Notes: generated from the sequence alone by a model not told the origin. A stretch of 64,000 nucleotides of DNA from an uncultured Ruminococcus sp. (GCA_947345935.1 CAMZZN010000001.1:133086-197085), one strand, 5' to 3'; positions 36,401 through 44,968 are shown, numbered from the stretch's first letter. A program made the numbers and translations.

Positions 36401-36429
36401 ATTATATCACTTTTTATTTTAAAAATCAA
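36401..36429 (-). promoter_or_regulatory. Promoter of the thiamine operon
   Basis: Minus strand TTGATT (36424-36429), 17 bp, TATAAT (36401-36406) with TGA upstream, about 9 bp before the riboswitch 5' end. Confidence 0.85.
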
Positions 36430-36476
36430 GAGTTTTTCTAATTTTTTCTGAAAAAATGCGAATCCAAGCTGTAATA

Positions 36477-38309
36477 TCAATCTGTAAAGCCCAGTATGTA
36501 GCGCTGGAGCGATACAAGGTCGGCAATACTGAATTGTCCGTCATTGTTTATGTCCGCTGCCGGCAGAGCCGACTTATTATCAAAGCTGCTGATAAACGCC
36601 CGTCTCAGAAGTACCATATCGAATGCGTCAATAATATTGTCGCCGTTCAGATCACCACGGATGAATTCAATTATTTCAGTTTCTATGCAGCCGCAGAGTT
36701 CGCATTCACGTGTCTGAAATCCTTTTATATTTGTTACCCAGTCTCCAAAATTGTGCCCAGAAGTTTCTGTAAAACCGCAGTCAGCGCAATAGCAAGAATG
36801 AGTGCCGTCTCCATTGTCCGACCATGGAGTCATAACGTGCCCAGAAGTTTCTGTAAAACCGCAGTCAGCGCAATAGCAAGAATGAGTGCCGTCTCCATTG
36901 TCCGACCATGACGTCATAAGGTGTTCAGAAGTTTCCGTAAATCCGCAGTCAGTACATGAACGAGAATGAGTACCGTCGCCGTTATCCGACCATGGAGTCA
37001 TAAGGTGTTCAGAAGTTTCCGTAAATCCGCAGTCAGTACATGAACGAGAATGAGTGCCGTCGCCGTTATCCGACCATAAGCCAAAGTCATGATATTCAGA
37101 TGTAGTAATATGTTCATATTCGCAATCTGAACATATGCGTACGAACGTATCTGCATCCGTATTTTTCCATTCGCCGTAACTATGCGGAACAGGGGATTCA
37201 TCTCCGCAAACGCTGCATATAACATTGTGATAAACTGGGTCATCCGATGGAGTGATCTGATAAGAATGCGACGTATCGGCAAGAATAGTGAATGGCGCTG
37301 TGAAATTATTTCCGCAGTCGAAGCTGTATGTGATCGTCGTATCATCGGGAATAATGATGCCGTTTTTTATTTCAGCGCCGTTAAGATCAGTGATTTTATC
37401 CGTGTCGATTCCGAGAGTTACCCATGCTCCGCATGACGGTTCGCCGAGGTTGCGCAGATTACTCTCGCAGCTAAGAATGGAAAGCTTTTTATTTTCGCTG
37501 AGATCAAGGCTGATAAGGGAGTTGTTTCCGCAGCTAAGGGAGACAAGCTCTGTAAAATATTCTATTCCTTTAAGACTTGCAATTCCCGTAGAGTCAACAT
37601 CAATATCCGAGACGTCGGAGATCTCTTTTTCGGACAAAAATCCGTCGCTGTCCTTATCAATATTGGCAGAAATGTAATCACGGAAAGAACCGTCCGGAAA
37701 ATGTTCGGGATCGATGGCAGTTCCACGTGCCAGAACGCCGGCGGCATTGACGGAATAGCTTCCTATATCGTCATAGCCTGCCGTGCCGTAATTCCAGCCT
37801 TCATTGTACAGCGGATCTTCGGCATCAGTGCTTGCCGAGCAGTTTCCGAACCATACAAGATGAGCTTCGGAAAGATCAACTGATGTGTCTGCAAGTCTCT
37901 TTTTGATAAGATTTGTTTCAGCAGACGCAAGAGCGGCATGAGCCCAGCAGGTACCGGTATCGTATTGATTCCGCACTGCAGGAAGCTGATCCTGTTCACG
38001 CAGGTCATATCTTGACGGCATCAGCGAACTCAAAGAATAGAAAGCAAATGTGCCGCCGGCAGATATTCTCGGAACAAGTTCCTGAATGATCTCTTTTCCG
38101 TTTTCGTCAACAAAGCGTACCGAGCGTTCGCCGTATTCCGAGGTCTCCCCCTCAACGGAGATCATCCTGATTTCCTGAAAGCTTTCGTCTTCTGTTTTCT
38201 GGTCGGGAATATCATTTTTTCCGGCAGCATAGCCTTCGGCACTGTTCATTACAGACAGTGAAACGGAAAGAAAGAATGCTGCCAGTTTTTTCAATGTAAT
38301 TTTTTTCAT
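36477..38309 (-). CDS. Exported dockerin protein: truncated papain-like domain, leucine-rich part, 28-aa repeats, type I dockerin
   Basis: 610-aa exported protein. Signal peptide (1-29). Residues about 95-190 resemble the first half of a C1A peptidase, with NQYDTGTCWAHAALASAE (Cys121 in the nucleophile position), but no His/Asn half follows. A Ca-binding-like loop DKDSDGFLSEKE (about 218-230) and leucine-rich segments (SLKGIEYFTELVSLSC) come next. Four 28-aa repeats with CxxC pairs and the SDNGDGTHS motif follow (about 410-520), and then a dockerin (552-607) with duplicated Ca loops DLNGDNIIDAFD and DINNDGQFSIAD. The dockerin would attach it to a cellulosome scaffoldin. Peptidase activity is doubtful. 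Shares an operon with the upstream lipoprotein gene. Confidence 0.85.
   Translation of the reverse strand: MKKITLKKLAAFFLSVSLSVMNSAEGYAAGKNDIPDQKTEDESFQEIRMISVEGETSEYGERSVRFVDENGKEIIQELVPRISAGGTFAFYSLSSLMPSRYDLREQDQLPAVRNQYDTGTCWAHAALASAETNLIKKRLADTSVDLSEAHLVWFGNCSASTDAEDPLYNEGWNYGTAGYDDIGSYSVNAAGVLARGTAIDPEHFPDGSFRDYISANIDKDSDGFLSEKEISDVSDIDVDSTGIASLKGIEYFTELVSLSCGNNSLISLDLSENKKLSILSCESNLRNLGEPSCGAWVTLGIDTDKITDLNGAEIKNGIIIPDDTTITYSFDCGNNFTAPFTILADTSHSYQITPSDDPVYHNVICSVCGDESPVPHSYGEWKNTDADTFVRICSDCEYEHITTSEYHDFGLWSDNGDGTHSRSCTDCGFTETSEHLMTPWSDNGDGTHSRSCTDCGFTETSEHLMTSWSDNGDGTHSCYCADCGFTETSGHVMTPWSDNGDGTHSCYCADCGFTETSGHNFGDWVTNIKGFQTRECELCGCIETEIIEFIRGDLNGDNIIDAFDMVLLRRAFISSFDNKSALPAADINNDGQFSIADLVSLQRYILGFTD
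36753..37088 (-). repeat. Four tandem 84-bp coding repeats
   Basis: Units start near 36753, 36837, 36921 and 37005, exactly 84 bp apart, and encode 28-aa modules with two CxxC motifs. At DNA level they form two pairs: units 1 and 2 nearly identical, units 3 and 4 nearly identical, giving an A-A-B-B order in window coordinates. This suggests two separate recent duplications. Confidence 0.9.
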
Positions 38310-38351
38310 AGCAAATATACAGAATTTTCTGTATGGTTCACTTCCTTTCGA

Positions 38352-39782
38352 TCAATAGTTATATTGATAGACGAATTTCCATCTGAAATCATTTTCTGCC
38401 ATGGCTTTTTTTGTGTTTTCCATGGATTTTTTCATTTCCTCAATTCTATCTTTAGTCGCATAATCTGAGTTGACATAGTTATTGTAATTGTCCTCCGGCG
38501 ATGCATAGAGAGCCGTATCTGTCTGCCCGGCGGCATTTGACCTATAATCCCGGATGATCTGGTATTTGCAGCCGAAGGGTTCTGTGCCGTAGAAAATAAT
38601 TATATCGCCCTTTGAATTTGCCTTTAAGAAGCTGATGTTATTCTGTTCAGTAAATTCAAAGGGGAGACTATACGAAACAAATGAACTGTCAGTTAAATTT
38701 ATATCTATCAGGTCGCCGAGTACCGGTTCATTCTGTCTGAATAGTATATCTGAACTGCTGTCAAATGATCCTGCCAGATTATTCAGATGTGTAATTGCAG
38801 CAAGCGTTACATGAAGTATATCGTCAGATCTGTTGAAAATAAAATATTCTTCCTCAATCTCAGTACTTGTTTTAAAGCAGTAATAATTATTGTTGATTAT
38901 AAAGTCCGTGATCTCAAAAGCTTCTTCTCCGAAAAAGCGTTCAAGGTTTACTTTTTCAGTTTTATTAACGCTGTTGTCGGGATCTATCCATATCAACTGC
39001 GTTCTATATGATTCTTCCACCGAAGACTGAACCGCAAGAACGATATCTTTTCCGTCGCTTGCAAGAGCCACAGGAGAGAGCGGCATGTCGTTAAAGTTGG
39101 TATGCCGGAATATCTCCTTTGTTTCATCTGTTACGATATCGTAATATTTTACTACCCAGTCCTGGGTTTCGTTTTCATAATAACAGTAAGCTATACCTTT
39201 TTCGCTGACGGCAGTTATATATTGAACGATATTATGGATCTTATAATTATCGATTGTCCGGGAACTGTTATTTTCAACATCACAGACCGTGACTTTTCCG
39301 TTCAGTCCGCCGTCTGCTTCGTCGGCGTCTATCATAAAGAAATATCTTTCCGCCAGCACGCCGGTGTTGTTTCCATACGCAGCACAGAACGGCGTTCTGC
39401 CTGTTTTTTCATAGGTATTATTATATGGATCAAAAATTCCTGTTTCAATGCAGTTTTGTTCGTCTGTCGGGTAAGAGCATATAATAAGCTTATCCTTAAC
39501 GCAAAGCGCTGAAACGAGCGTGCCGTTAAAAGAAGAATCAAGATTTTTTAATTCGTATTCATCCAGGTTGAGTTGTTTCTGTGATTCTTTATGCTTTAAT
39601 TCCGTGAAGTAGTCGTTTCGCAAATTGAGTTCGGTAATATTTCCTGTCTGTTCGGAATAATTTCCTGAGTTGCTTTCAAGAGAAATAGAGGAGTTTTTTT
39701 TACGTGGCTTATCATTACAGGACACCGTAAACAGCAGACAAAGTGACGACATTAGTGCAAATGCAGAGGAGAGTTTTTTCAT
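38352..39782 (-). CDS. Lipoprotein of unknown function
   Basis: 476-aa exported protein with a lipoprotein signal peptide (residues 1-22, LLFTVSC with the Cys as lipidation site) and a Ser/Asn-rich linker. The body is rich in short beta strands with repeated Tyr, Asp and Gly, for example VSALCVKDKLIICSY, which suggests a beta-propeller-like fold. No family was recognised. The last 60 residues are a charged helix containing MKKSMENTKKAM. It is 42 bp upstream of the dockerin gene and likely cotranscribed. A 13-bp hairpin (39821-39833 with 39840-39852) lies in its leader. Confidence 0.7.
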   Translation of the reverse strand: MKKLSSAFALMSSLCLLFTVSCNDKPRKKNSSISLESNSGNYSEQTGNITELNLRNDYFTELKHKESQKQLNLDEYELKNLDSSFNGTLVSALCVKDKLIICSYPTDEQNCIETGIFDPYNNTYEKTGRTPFCAAYGNNTGVLAERYFFMIDADEADGGLNGKVTVCDVENNSSRTIDNYKIHNIVQYITAVSEKGIAYCYYENETQDWVVKYYDIVTDETKEIFRHTNFNDMPLSPVALASDGKDIVLAVQSSVEESYRTQLIWIDPDNSVNKTEKVNLERFFGEEAFEITDFIINNNYYCFKTSTEIEEEYFIFNRSDDILHVTLAAITHLNNLAGSFDSSSDILFRQNEPVLGDLIDINLTDSSFVSYSLPFEFTEQNNISFLKANSKGDIIIFYGTEPFGCKYQIIRDYRSNAAGQTDTALYASPEDNYNNYVNSDYATKDRIEEMKKSMENTKKAMAENDFRWKFVYQYNY

Positions 39783-39987
39783 GGCGTAAACCTTCTTTCT
39801 TAAAAAGATAAATAAACTAAGGCAATACTGTGCATAACTGCGCAGTATTGCCCATAAAAATGTTAACTTCCTATTCGGTCTGCTACAGCTCGTACTTGTG
39901 TCATCTACATATGTGAATTTTTTCTCCTTTCAATCATGTTGTATCATATCTTTTGCGTATTGTCAATAGATAATATGCAATTTTTAC

Positions 39988-40020
39988 AAAAATAAAGGGC
40001 GTACATAGAATGTACACCCT
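39988..40020 (-). terminator. Intrinsic terminator after the DUF6514 gene
   Basis: 11-bp stem with one G-U (39996-40006 with 40010-40020), then TTATTTTT on the minus strand. Confidence 0.75.
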
Positions 40021-40030
40021 GAATCTGTTA

Positions 40031-40333
40031 TCAAATAGAAATGCAGAGATAATTAAGAGCTTGATCGTATATATTTCTGGGACGGATGCGTCCGTTTATC
40101 ATCATTTCTGTAAAATCCACGGCATCCTCGACGTTGCGTGAAAAGTCGGCAATTGTTTCTTTCTCGCCCGTGACATGATCTTCGGCCTCTACGCCGTATG
40201 TACAGATGTTTTCACCGTAAAGATTGACCCATCCGGCAGTTACCCTGTATGCGACTTTGTTATCCCCGTAAACCTCCATATAGACAGTTCTGTCCCTGAC
40301 TTCCCGCTTTATTTTTCTTACAATTCCGAACAT
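40031..40333 (-). CDS. DUF6514 family protein
   Basis: 100-aa soluble protein resembling the short DUF6514 family of Clostridia: alternating strands with YRVTAGWVNLYGENICTYGVEAE, then a charged EKETIADFS segment and a C-terminal helix. Function unknown. The ATG is preceded by GGAGG within AAAGGAGGCTGC. It has its own terminator and appears monocistronic. Confidence 0.65.
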   Translation of the reverse strand: MFGIVRKIKREVRDRTVYMEVYGDNKVAYRVTAGWVNLYGENICTYGVEAEDHVTGEKETIADFSRNVEDAVDFTEMMINGRIRPRNIYDQALNYLCISI

Positions 40334-40454
40334 AGCTGTGCAGCCTCCTTTTTTATTCTGATATTAGTATAACATTTCAAAGGCGATTTGTGAATGGGTA
40401 AAATATGCTCGTTTACAGATTCTTTTGTCGAAAGCTGATAAATCGGACAAAAGT

Positions 40455-41147
40455 TCAGTCAATGTCATGAATTTTAAGAAAAATATCCTGCATCTGTATA
40501 TCAGTCTCAGCTATTCTTTCCGCACAGTCACGGAGTTCCTCTGAGATCTCCGGAGTTATTGCAGCAGAAGTTTTGTATTTAAGCTGATGCTCAAGACTTG
40601 CCCAGAAATCCATAGCGATAGTTCTTATTTGGATCTCTACAGGAGCGCATGATTTTTTTGACGACAGGTAAACGGGAACGTTTACTATGAGATGATAGCT
40701 GCGGTATCCGCTTGGTTTGGGATTCTTTATATAATCCTTTTGTTTTATGACGGTGAAATCATCACGGCGGCAGAGCATGTCGGCGATTGCATATATATCG
40801 TTTATATAGCAGCAGGTGACACGTATTCCGGCGATGTCCAGAAGGTTTTTCCTTGCAGATTCGGTGGTGATAGGCAGATCTTTCTTTTGCAGTTTCCCGA
40901 TTATCGACTGCGGAGATTTAAGTCTGCTGTCAATGTTGTGAATGGGGGTTCTCTGGAATTTAACACTGAATTCGCTGTCTATTATATTGAGATACGTCTT
41001 TACCACTTCGATAGCGGAGTCGTAAAGATGCTGAAGTTGTATGAAATCGTATACGATAGCGGCAACACGCTCCTTCATTGTTTCGCTGCTGTTGATTACG
41101 GCAGGAAGATTTTCCAGAGTTTCCATGTAAAAGTCCATTTCGCTCAT
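40455..41147 (-). CDS. Small alarmone synthetase (RelQ/YjbM-type GTP pyrophosphokinase)
   Basis: 230-aa protein with only the RelA/SpoT synthetase domain. RSLKSPQSI-like substrate loop, DIAGIRVTCCYINDIYAIAD, KDYIKNPKPSGYRSYHLIVNVP (the G-loop Tyr stacking GDP/GTP) and VEIQIRTIAMDFWASLEHQLKYK with the catalytic acidic residue. It makes (p)ppGpp in stress. I take ATG 41147, which overlaps the stop of the upstream TPM gene (TAATG), not the long upstream extension. No hydrolase domain or regulatory C-terminus. Confidence 0.9.
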   Translation of the reverse strand: MSEMDFYMETLENLPAVINSSETMKERVAAIVYDFIQLQHLYDSAIEVVKTYLNIIDSEFSVKFQRTPIHNIDSRLKSPQSIIGKLQKKDLPITTESARKNLLDIAGIRVTCCYINDIYAIADMLCRRDDFTVIKQKDYIKNPKPSGYRSYHLIVNVPVYLSSKKSCAPVEIQIRTIAMDFWASLEHQLKYKTSAAITPEISEELRDCAERIAETDIQMQDIFLKIHDID

Positions 41148-42049
41148 TATGTACCTCTCTTTCCGTTCAGAAGTTCGAGCAGATATGTATAAAGTTCTCC
41201 GCTCCCGGCAATATGGCGGTCCGGCGCTGAGATTTGTAATTCTGCCGGAATGTCGGTTTCGGAATACGCCATGGTTCTTCCGTTGCCGTCGATAAGGAGC
41301 ATCACGCCGTCTTTTGCAGGATATCTTCGCCTGCACAGAGATTCCGCAGTTTCACGGCTTGTTTCTGCCGTATTGCCTACGGTATATACAGATACGTCTT
41401 TTCCGTACCCGGCTGCTGCCTTTTCAAGTTCGGATATCTGCTGAGAATTGAAAAAACCTGCCTGATCGAAAATATGAGAGGAGCATTCCTCACCAAGTCT
41501 TAGCATTCGTATGGCGGCGGAACTGTAATCTTTTCCGACTATATCACGTGTAGCCTGATAAAAAGCGTTTTTTTCAGCTTCCGGGTCGATATTTATTCCG
41601 CCTGCTTTATAGAGTATATCCTCGTTGGTATCGTTGTTGATAAGAAAGAGAAGTCCACGGCTGCTGTCGCTTCCGAAAATCTGATTATAGCACCGTGATG
41701 CATAGTCATACGGCTCGGCGCCGTCAAGCTTGTTTACAGTGACAACGGCAGCGTTTATCATGCGGCTTGAATTGAGTTCGGATATCACTTGGTTACAGGC
41801 TGCTGCTGCCTCGCTGTCCATTATGCCGGCGTAGTCTTTTATGTATTGACCCGACACAGATACAGGATTTTCAGGAACGACGCTTTCAGATGTTATATTT
41901 TCTACCGTGTCAGGAGTCTGGCTGTTTCCGGTCTGCGTTTCCGAAACACCCGAAGCATTGCCGTTGTCTGCCTTTTCGGTTTTATGTGCACATCCGCAGA
42001 ATATCGCTGCGGATACTATAAAAATGGCTGCTGAAAAAATTTTTTTCAA
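41147..42049 (-). CDS. TPM-domain lipoprotein
   Basis: 300-aa exported protein. Signal peptide with lipobox IFCGC (Cys near residue 19), then a Thr/Ser/Glu linker. The first TPM domain contains YIKDYAGIMDSEAAAACNQVI, NAAVVTV and GLLFLINNDTNEDI; a second, degenerate half includes DVSVYTVGNTAE and DGVMLLIDGNGR. TPM domains act as extracytoplasmic phosphatase-like or membrane-complex repair modules. Start chosen as TTG 42049 because AGGAGG lies about 10 nt upstream (42060-42065); a longer TTG start at 42112 has no site. Coupled to the alarmone synthetase gene. Confidence 0.78.
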   Translation of the reverse strand: MKKIFSAAIFIVSAAIFCGCAHKTEKADNGNASGVSETQTGNSQTPDTVENITSESVVPENPVSVSGQYIKDYAGIMDSEAAAACNQVISELNSSRMINAAVVTVNKLDGAEPYDYASRCYNQIFGSDSSRGLLFLINNDTNEDILYKAGGINIDPEAEKNAFYQATRDIVGKDYSSAAIRMLRLGEECSSHIFDQAGFFNSQQISELEKAAAGYGKDVSVYTVGNTAETSRETAESLCRRRYPAKDGVMLLIDGNGRTMAYSETDIPAELQISAPDRHIAGSGELYTYLLELLNGKRGT

Positions 42050-42224
42050 AAAAATCAGTCCTCCTACTTGTAATCTTATTAATATTTTAGTATAATTTAA
42101 TAGAAAAATCAAGTGGAATTATGTATTTCACAAAACTTTCATTTAGGCACACCGTACAAAGATCGTGCGGCAGATGCTCAGTTGGATTTTTGGTACGGCG
42201 CTGCCTTAATAAAGAGGAGATATT

Positions 42225-43040
42225 ATGGATTATAAAATTACAGATGCAGGAATTATTGTTTCAGAGGCTGATCTTGACCTGGACGAAACTCTTGACTGTG
42301 GTCAGGCTTTTCGGTGGAGAAAGATTACTTCCGATTATGAATGTACATATCAGGGCAGATTTCTCAATGATGATCTGGTTGTTTCACAGGTGAAAAAAGG
42401 AGAATTTCTTTTTCATGATATTTCAGAGACAGATTTTCTGAGCAGGTGGAAGGACTATTTTGATTTTGATACCAACTATTCCGAGTTGAAAAAAAGCTTT
42501 TCCGAGGATGAAACGCTGTCACAGGCGTGCAGTTTTGCAGGAGGTATACGGCTTTTGCGACAGGATAGCTGGGAGTGCCTTATTTCCTTTATTATTTCCC
42601 AGAACAACAACATCCCCCGCATAAAAGGGATAATTGACAGGCTATGCGGTATGTACGGAGGACGTTTTCCTGAAGCCGGAGAACTTTCGGAAGAAACACC
42701 TGAAAGCCTCGAACCGCTAAGAAGCGGATTCAGAGCAAAGTATATCTGCGATGCCGCTGTAAAAACAGCTTCCGGAGTGACAGATCTTGCCGGAATTGCC
42801 GCTATGCCTATTGAGGATGCAAGAACAGAACTGAAAAAGATCTCAGGGGTAGGTCCTAAAGTTGCCGAATGCGTGCTTCTTTTCGGTATGCACCGTACGG
42901 ATGCTTTCCCTGTTGACGTATGGATAAAACGTGTGCTGTCAGAGTATTATCCGAACGGTTTTCCGGAATATCTCAAAGAAAACGCCGGCATTGCGCAGCA
43001 ATATCTTTTTCATTATATACGCAATTTGCCGGAAAAATGA
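42225..43040 (+). CDS. ogg: 8-oxoguanine DNA glycosylase (OGG/AlkA superfamily)
   Basis: 271-aa base-excision repair enzyme. N-terminal TBP-like domain with DLDETLDCGQAFRW, then SFIISQNNNIPRIKGI and the helix-hairpin-helix SGVGPKVAECVLLFG, which carries the catalytic Lys. The catalytic Asp is in DAFPVDVWIKR. This combination marks bifunctional OGG-type glycosylase/AP lyases rather than AlkA. AGAGGAGAT precedes the ATG. A 175-bp leader region (42050-42224) shows nothing else certain. Confidence 0.92.
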   Translation: MDYKITDAGIIVSEADLDLDETLDCGQAFRWRKITSDYECTYQGRFLNDDLVVSQVKKGEFLFHDISETDFLSRWKDYFDFDTNYSELKKSFSEDETLSQACSFAGGIRLLRQDSWECLISFIISQNNNIPRIKGIIDRLCGMYGGRFPEAGELSEETPESLEPLRSGFRAKYICDAAVKTASGVTDLAGIAAMPIEDARTELKKISGVGPKVAECVLLFGMHRTDAFPVDVWIKRVLSEYYPNGFPEYLKENAGIAQQYLFHYIRNLPEK

Positions 43041-43099
43041 ATAATCTCCCAGAAACTTCCAATGATAAAATCAGAAGAAGTTACTTCCAGGAGGTTTTT

Positions 43100-43357
43100 A
43101 TGATAAAAGGAGTTACAAAAAAGATAATAGAGATAAACAATCCCGACAGCATTTACTTTGAAAAAGCAGTGTTCTATCTGCGCCCTAATGTAAGGGAGCT
43201 TCCTCCGGAGATTTCTCGATCGGAGGCTCATCGGTATATTGCAAAGCTTGGATTGGAATACACAAGTCAGCGGAAAAAAAGAAAATGGGGAAAGATTTTT
43301 TTCCTCGCAGCTGCGGCTGTGTCGGCAGCCGCTTTGATTTTTATTTTTCTGCATTAA
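43100..43357 (+). CDS. 85-aa protein with C-terminal membrane helix, unknown
   Basis: Small tail-anchored protein. The soluble N-terminal 60 residues contain IIEINNPDSIYFEKAVFYL and a basic KRKKR-type segment before a single hydrophobic helix (IFFLAAAAVSAAALIFIFL) at the end. Start ATG 43100 after CAGGAGG; the longer in-frame ORF upstream overlaps ogg and is not used. Lies between ogg and the AraC gene in the same orientation. No function assigned. Confidence 0.7.
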   Translation: MIKGVTKKIIEINNPDSIYFEKAVFYLRPNVRELPPEISRSEAHRYIAKLGLEYTSQRKKRKWGKIFFLAAAAVSAAALIFIFLH

Positions 43358-43367
43358 GGAGTTAAAA

Positions 43368-44237
43368 ATGGAAGCAATAAACGCAACAGGAAATATATCG
43401 AAACGGATAATCTGCACTCCCAGTCCTTCGGCGAAAAACGGATTTTTTTACGTTCAGGAAACCGGATGCCTTGCAGCGGGAGATACGGCGGCAGCGTGCA
43501 GGAAGGATCTGGAGTCTTTTCTGTTCGCTGCCGTTATAAAGGGAAGGGGAGAACTATGTTTTGGCAGGGAGACTTATACGGTATCAAGCGGAGAATGCTT
43601 TTTTATTGACTGCCGGCTGCCGCATTATTATAAAAGTTCCGAAAATGAACCGTGGGAGCTGATTTGGGTTTATTTTAATGGGGCGACATCACGACAGTAC
43701 TATGATTTTTTTCTGTCGCAATCAAAGAACGTGTTCCGGATTTCTGCATTTGAACGGGCAGTATCGGCGATAACAAGGATAATCGAGATCAATGAAGAAA
43801 AAAATCCTAACGGCGAGATACTATCCTCCAAATATATTATGGATCTTATGACGATTGCTCTTATGGTCAATGCCGATGGTGAAAGGTATGACTCGGCGTT
43901 GAAAAATAAGCTGATGTCGGTACATAATTATATAGACGATCATTTCAGCGAAGAAATGTCGCTGGAGATGCTGTCCGCTAAGTTCTATATCAGTAAATTT
44001 TACCTTACACGGGAATATAAGAGAATATACGGAATGACGATATTTCAGCATATTATTACAGCAAGAATAAATTACGGAAAGAAACTGCTGAGATTTTCGG
44101 ATAAATCCATCGAAGATATTGCTCATCTTTGCGGATTTAACGATCAGAGCTATTTTGCAAGGCAGTTCAAAAAGTCTGAAAATATCACCTGTTTTGCATA
44201 CAGGAAAATGTGGATGGATAAAAAAGAGAACCCTTAA
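43368..44237 (+). CDS. AraC-family transcriptional regulator
   Basis: 289-aa regulator. The N-terminal cupin-like sensor domain (residues about 20-150) contains YTVSSGECFFIDCRLPHYYKS. The C-terminal double helix-turn-helix (about 185-285) has MSLEMLSAKFYISKFYLTREYKRIYGMTIFQHI and IEDIAHLCGFNDQSYFARQFKKSENITCFAYRK. Such regulators often respond to sugars; the target is unknown, and no sugar gene is adjacent. Its stop lies in the loop of the terminator it shares with rnpB. Confidence 0.9.
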   Translation: MEAINATGNISKRIICTPSPSAKNGFFYVQETGCLAAGDTAAACRKDLESFLFAAVIKGRGELCFGRETYTVSSGECFFIDCRLPHYYKSSENEPWELIWVYFNGATSRQYYDFFLSQSKNVFRISAFERAVSAITRIIEINEEKNPNGEILSSKYIMDLMTIALMVNADGERYDSALKNKLMSVHNYIDDHFSEEMSLEMLSAKFYISKFYLTREYKRIYGMTIFQHIITARINYGKKLLRFSDKSIEDIAHLCGFNDQSYFARQFKKSENITCFAYRKMWMDKKENP

Positions 44238-44250
44238 GGGTTCTCTTTTT
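44221..44250. terminator. Bidirectional terminator of the AraC gene and rnpB
   Basis: A perfect 30-bp palindrome (13-bp arms and loop TTAA) with A5 and T5 ends; the AraC stop codon is at the loop (44235-44237). Confidence 0.88.
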
Positions 44251-44256
44251 TAAAAT

Positions 44257-44595
44257 GACCAGACCGATAAGCCGGGTTCTGTCGAGTGCGGTAATTTATC
44301 TACTCCTGCCGTCGCCGGCAGGCTCAAGCCGTCATTACTTTATATCCGCCGGACAGACGTTAAGATATAAAGCACCAATAGACGTTGCATCGGATAGGGT
44401 TTACATAGCAGTACAGTCTCCTGTACCCTGGTGAGCTCTTACCTCGCCTTTCCACCATCACCTCACGAGGAGGCAGTATATTTCTGTTGCACTTGCCCTA
44501 AGGTCGCCCTCGGCTGCCGTTAGCAGTTATCCTGTCCTGTGATGCCCGGACTTTCCTCATAAACTAAAACGTTTCCGCTACCGCATAGTCTGCTC
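44257..44595 (-). ncRNA. rnpB: RNase P RNA (class A)
   Basis: Minus-strand RNA of about 339 nt. Conserved segments: GAGGAAAGTCCGGGC near the 5' end (complement about 44545-44559), CTAAGGGCAAGTGCAACAG-like P11-CRIV region, and GAACCCGGCTTAT near the 3' end (44266-44279). The 5' CAGAC and 3' GTCTG ends pair as P1. It is the catalytic RNA that processes tRNA 5' ends. A consensus promoter lies immediately upstream, and a palindromic terminator downstream. Confidence 0.96.
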
Positions 44596-44603
44596 ACAAT
44601 GTT

Positions 44604-44632
44604 ATTATAGCATTTTAAAATAATTTTGTCAA
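44604..44632 (-). promoter_or_regulatory. Consensus promoter of rnpB
   Basis: Minus strand TTGACA (44627-44632), 17 bp, TATAAT (44604-44609); both perfect, 9 bp before the RNA 5' end. Confidence 0.92.
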
Positions 44633-44640
44633 GAATAATA

Positions 44641-44669
44641 TTGACAAATCATATTGTTTGTGCTATAAT
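44641..44669 (+). promoter_or_regulatory. Consensus promoter of the polyamine operon
   Basis: TTGACA (44641-44646), 17 bp, TATAAT (44664-44669) with TGC upstream. Back to back with the rnpB promoter, 8 bp between the two -35 boxes. Confidence 0.9.
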
Positions 44670-44675
44670 AATACA

Positions 44676-44949
44676 AACTGCAAAAGAAGCGATTGTTTCA
44701 GAGCATGATTTTTGACCACCCCGAACGGGGTCAATGCCATACGGACAGCTGGTCAAATGCCGACTGCCGGATTTCCGGCTGGCAACTTCTGTTGCCTTAT
44801 TGAATTTGTTTTATGAGTTTTTCTCAGCTTGTGAAAGGTCAATAAGAGTAGTAAAAGGTATCTTTGCTCAAGGCGGTTTTCCTGCCCTATGCTTCTCATC
44901 TCCTTGCTTTTGTCACTCACGTACAGGCTGAAAAAGTCTGTACTTTTTT
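44676..44949 (+). ncRNA. Structured attenuator leader of the polyamine operon (candidate new riboswitch)
   Basis: About 290 nt separate the promoter from speD. Visible pairings are 44711-44717 with 44751-44757 stacked on 44718-44722/44727-44731 with a 19-nt one-sided bulge; TGCC/GGCA and GCCGG/CCGGC around 44758-44784; an alternative GGCAAC/GTTGCC (44781-44796); and 44796-44803 with 44839-44846. The end is an intrinsic terminator, 44921-44929 with 44935-44943 plus six T. A stretch at 44825-44832 can pair with 44923-44930 and would destroy the terminator, so attenuation is likely. No match to a known riboswitch or T-box was recognised. Short ORFs in the leader (from 44704 and 44734) leave a leader-peptide mechanism possible. 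Confidence 0.6.
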
Positions 44950-44968
44950 ATTTCTGAGGTGTATTTTT

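Noticed and set aside
36753..37088. Possible CRISPR array because of regular repeats
   Set aside because: The 84-bp units are contiguous coding repeats without unique spacers.
37182..37883. Plus-strand ORFs opposite the dockerin gene
   Set aside because: They are antisense to a gene with signal peptide, Cys motif and dockerin; no supporting start signals.
39900..39966. TTGACA with a possible promoter upstream of the lipoprotein gene
   Set aside because: The matching -10 at 17 bp is poor (TACAAC), and the 248-bp leader gives no firm start, so it was not listed.
44734..44931. 65-codon ORF in the polyamine leader
   Set aside because: It ends inside the terminator and has only a poor ribosome binding site; kept as a possible leader peptide, not as a gene.
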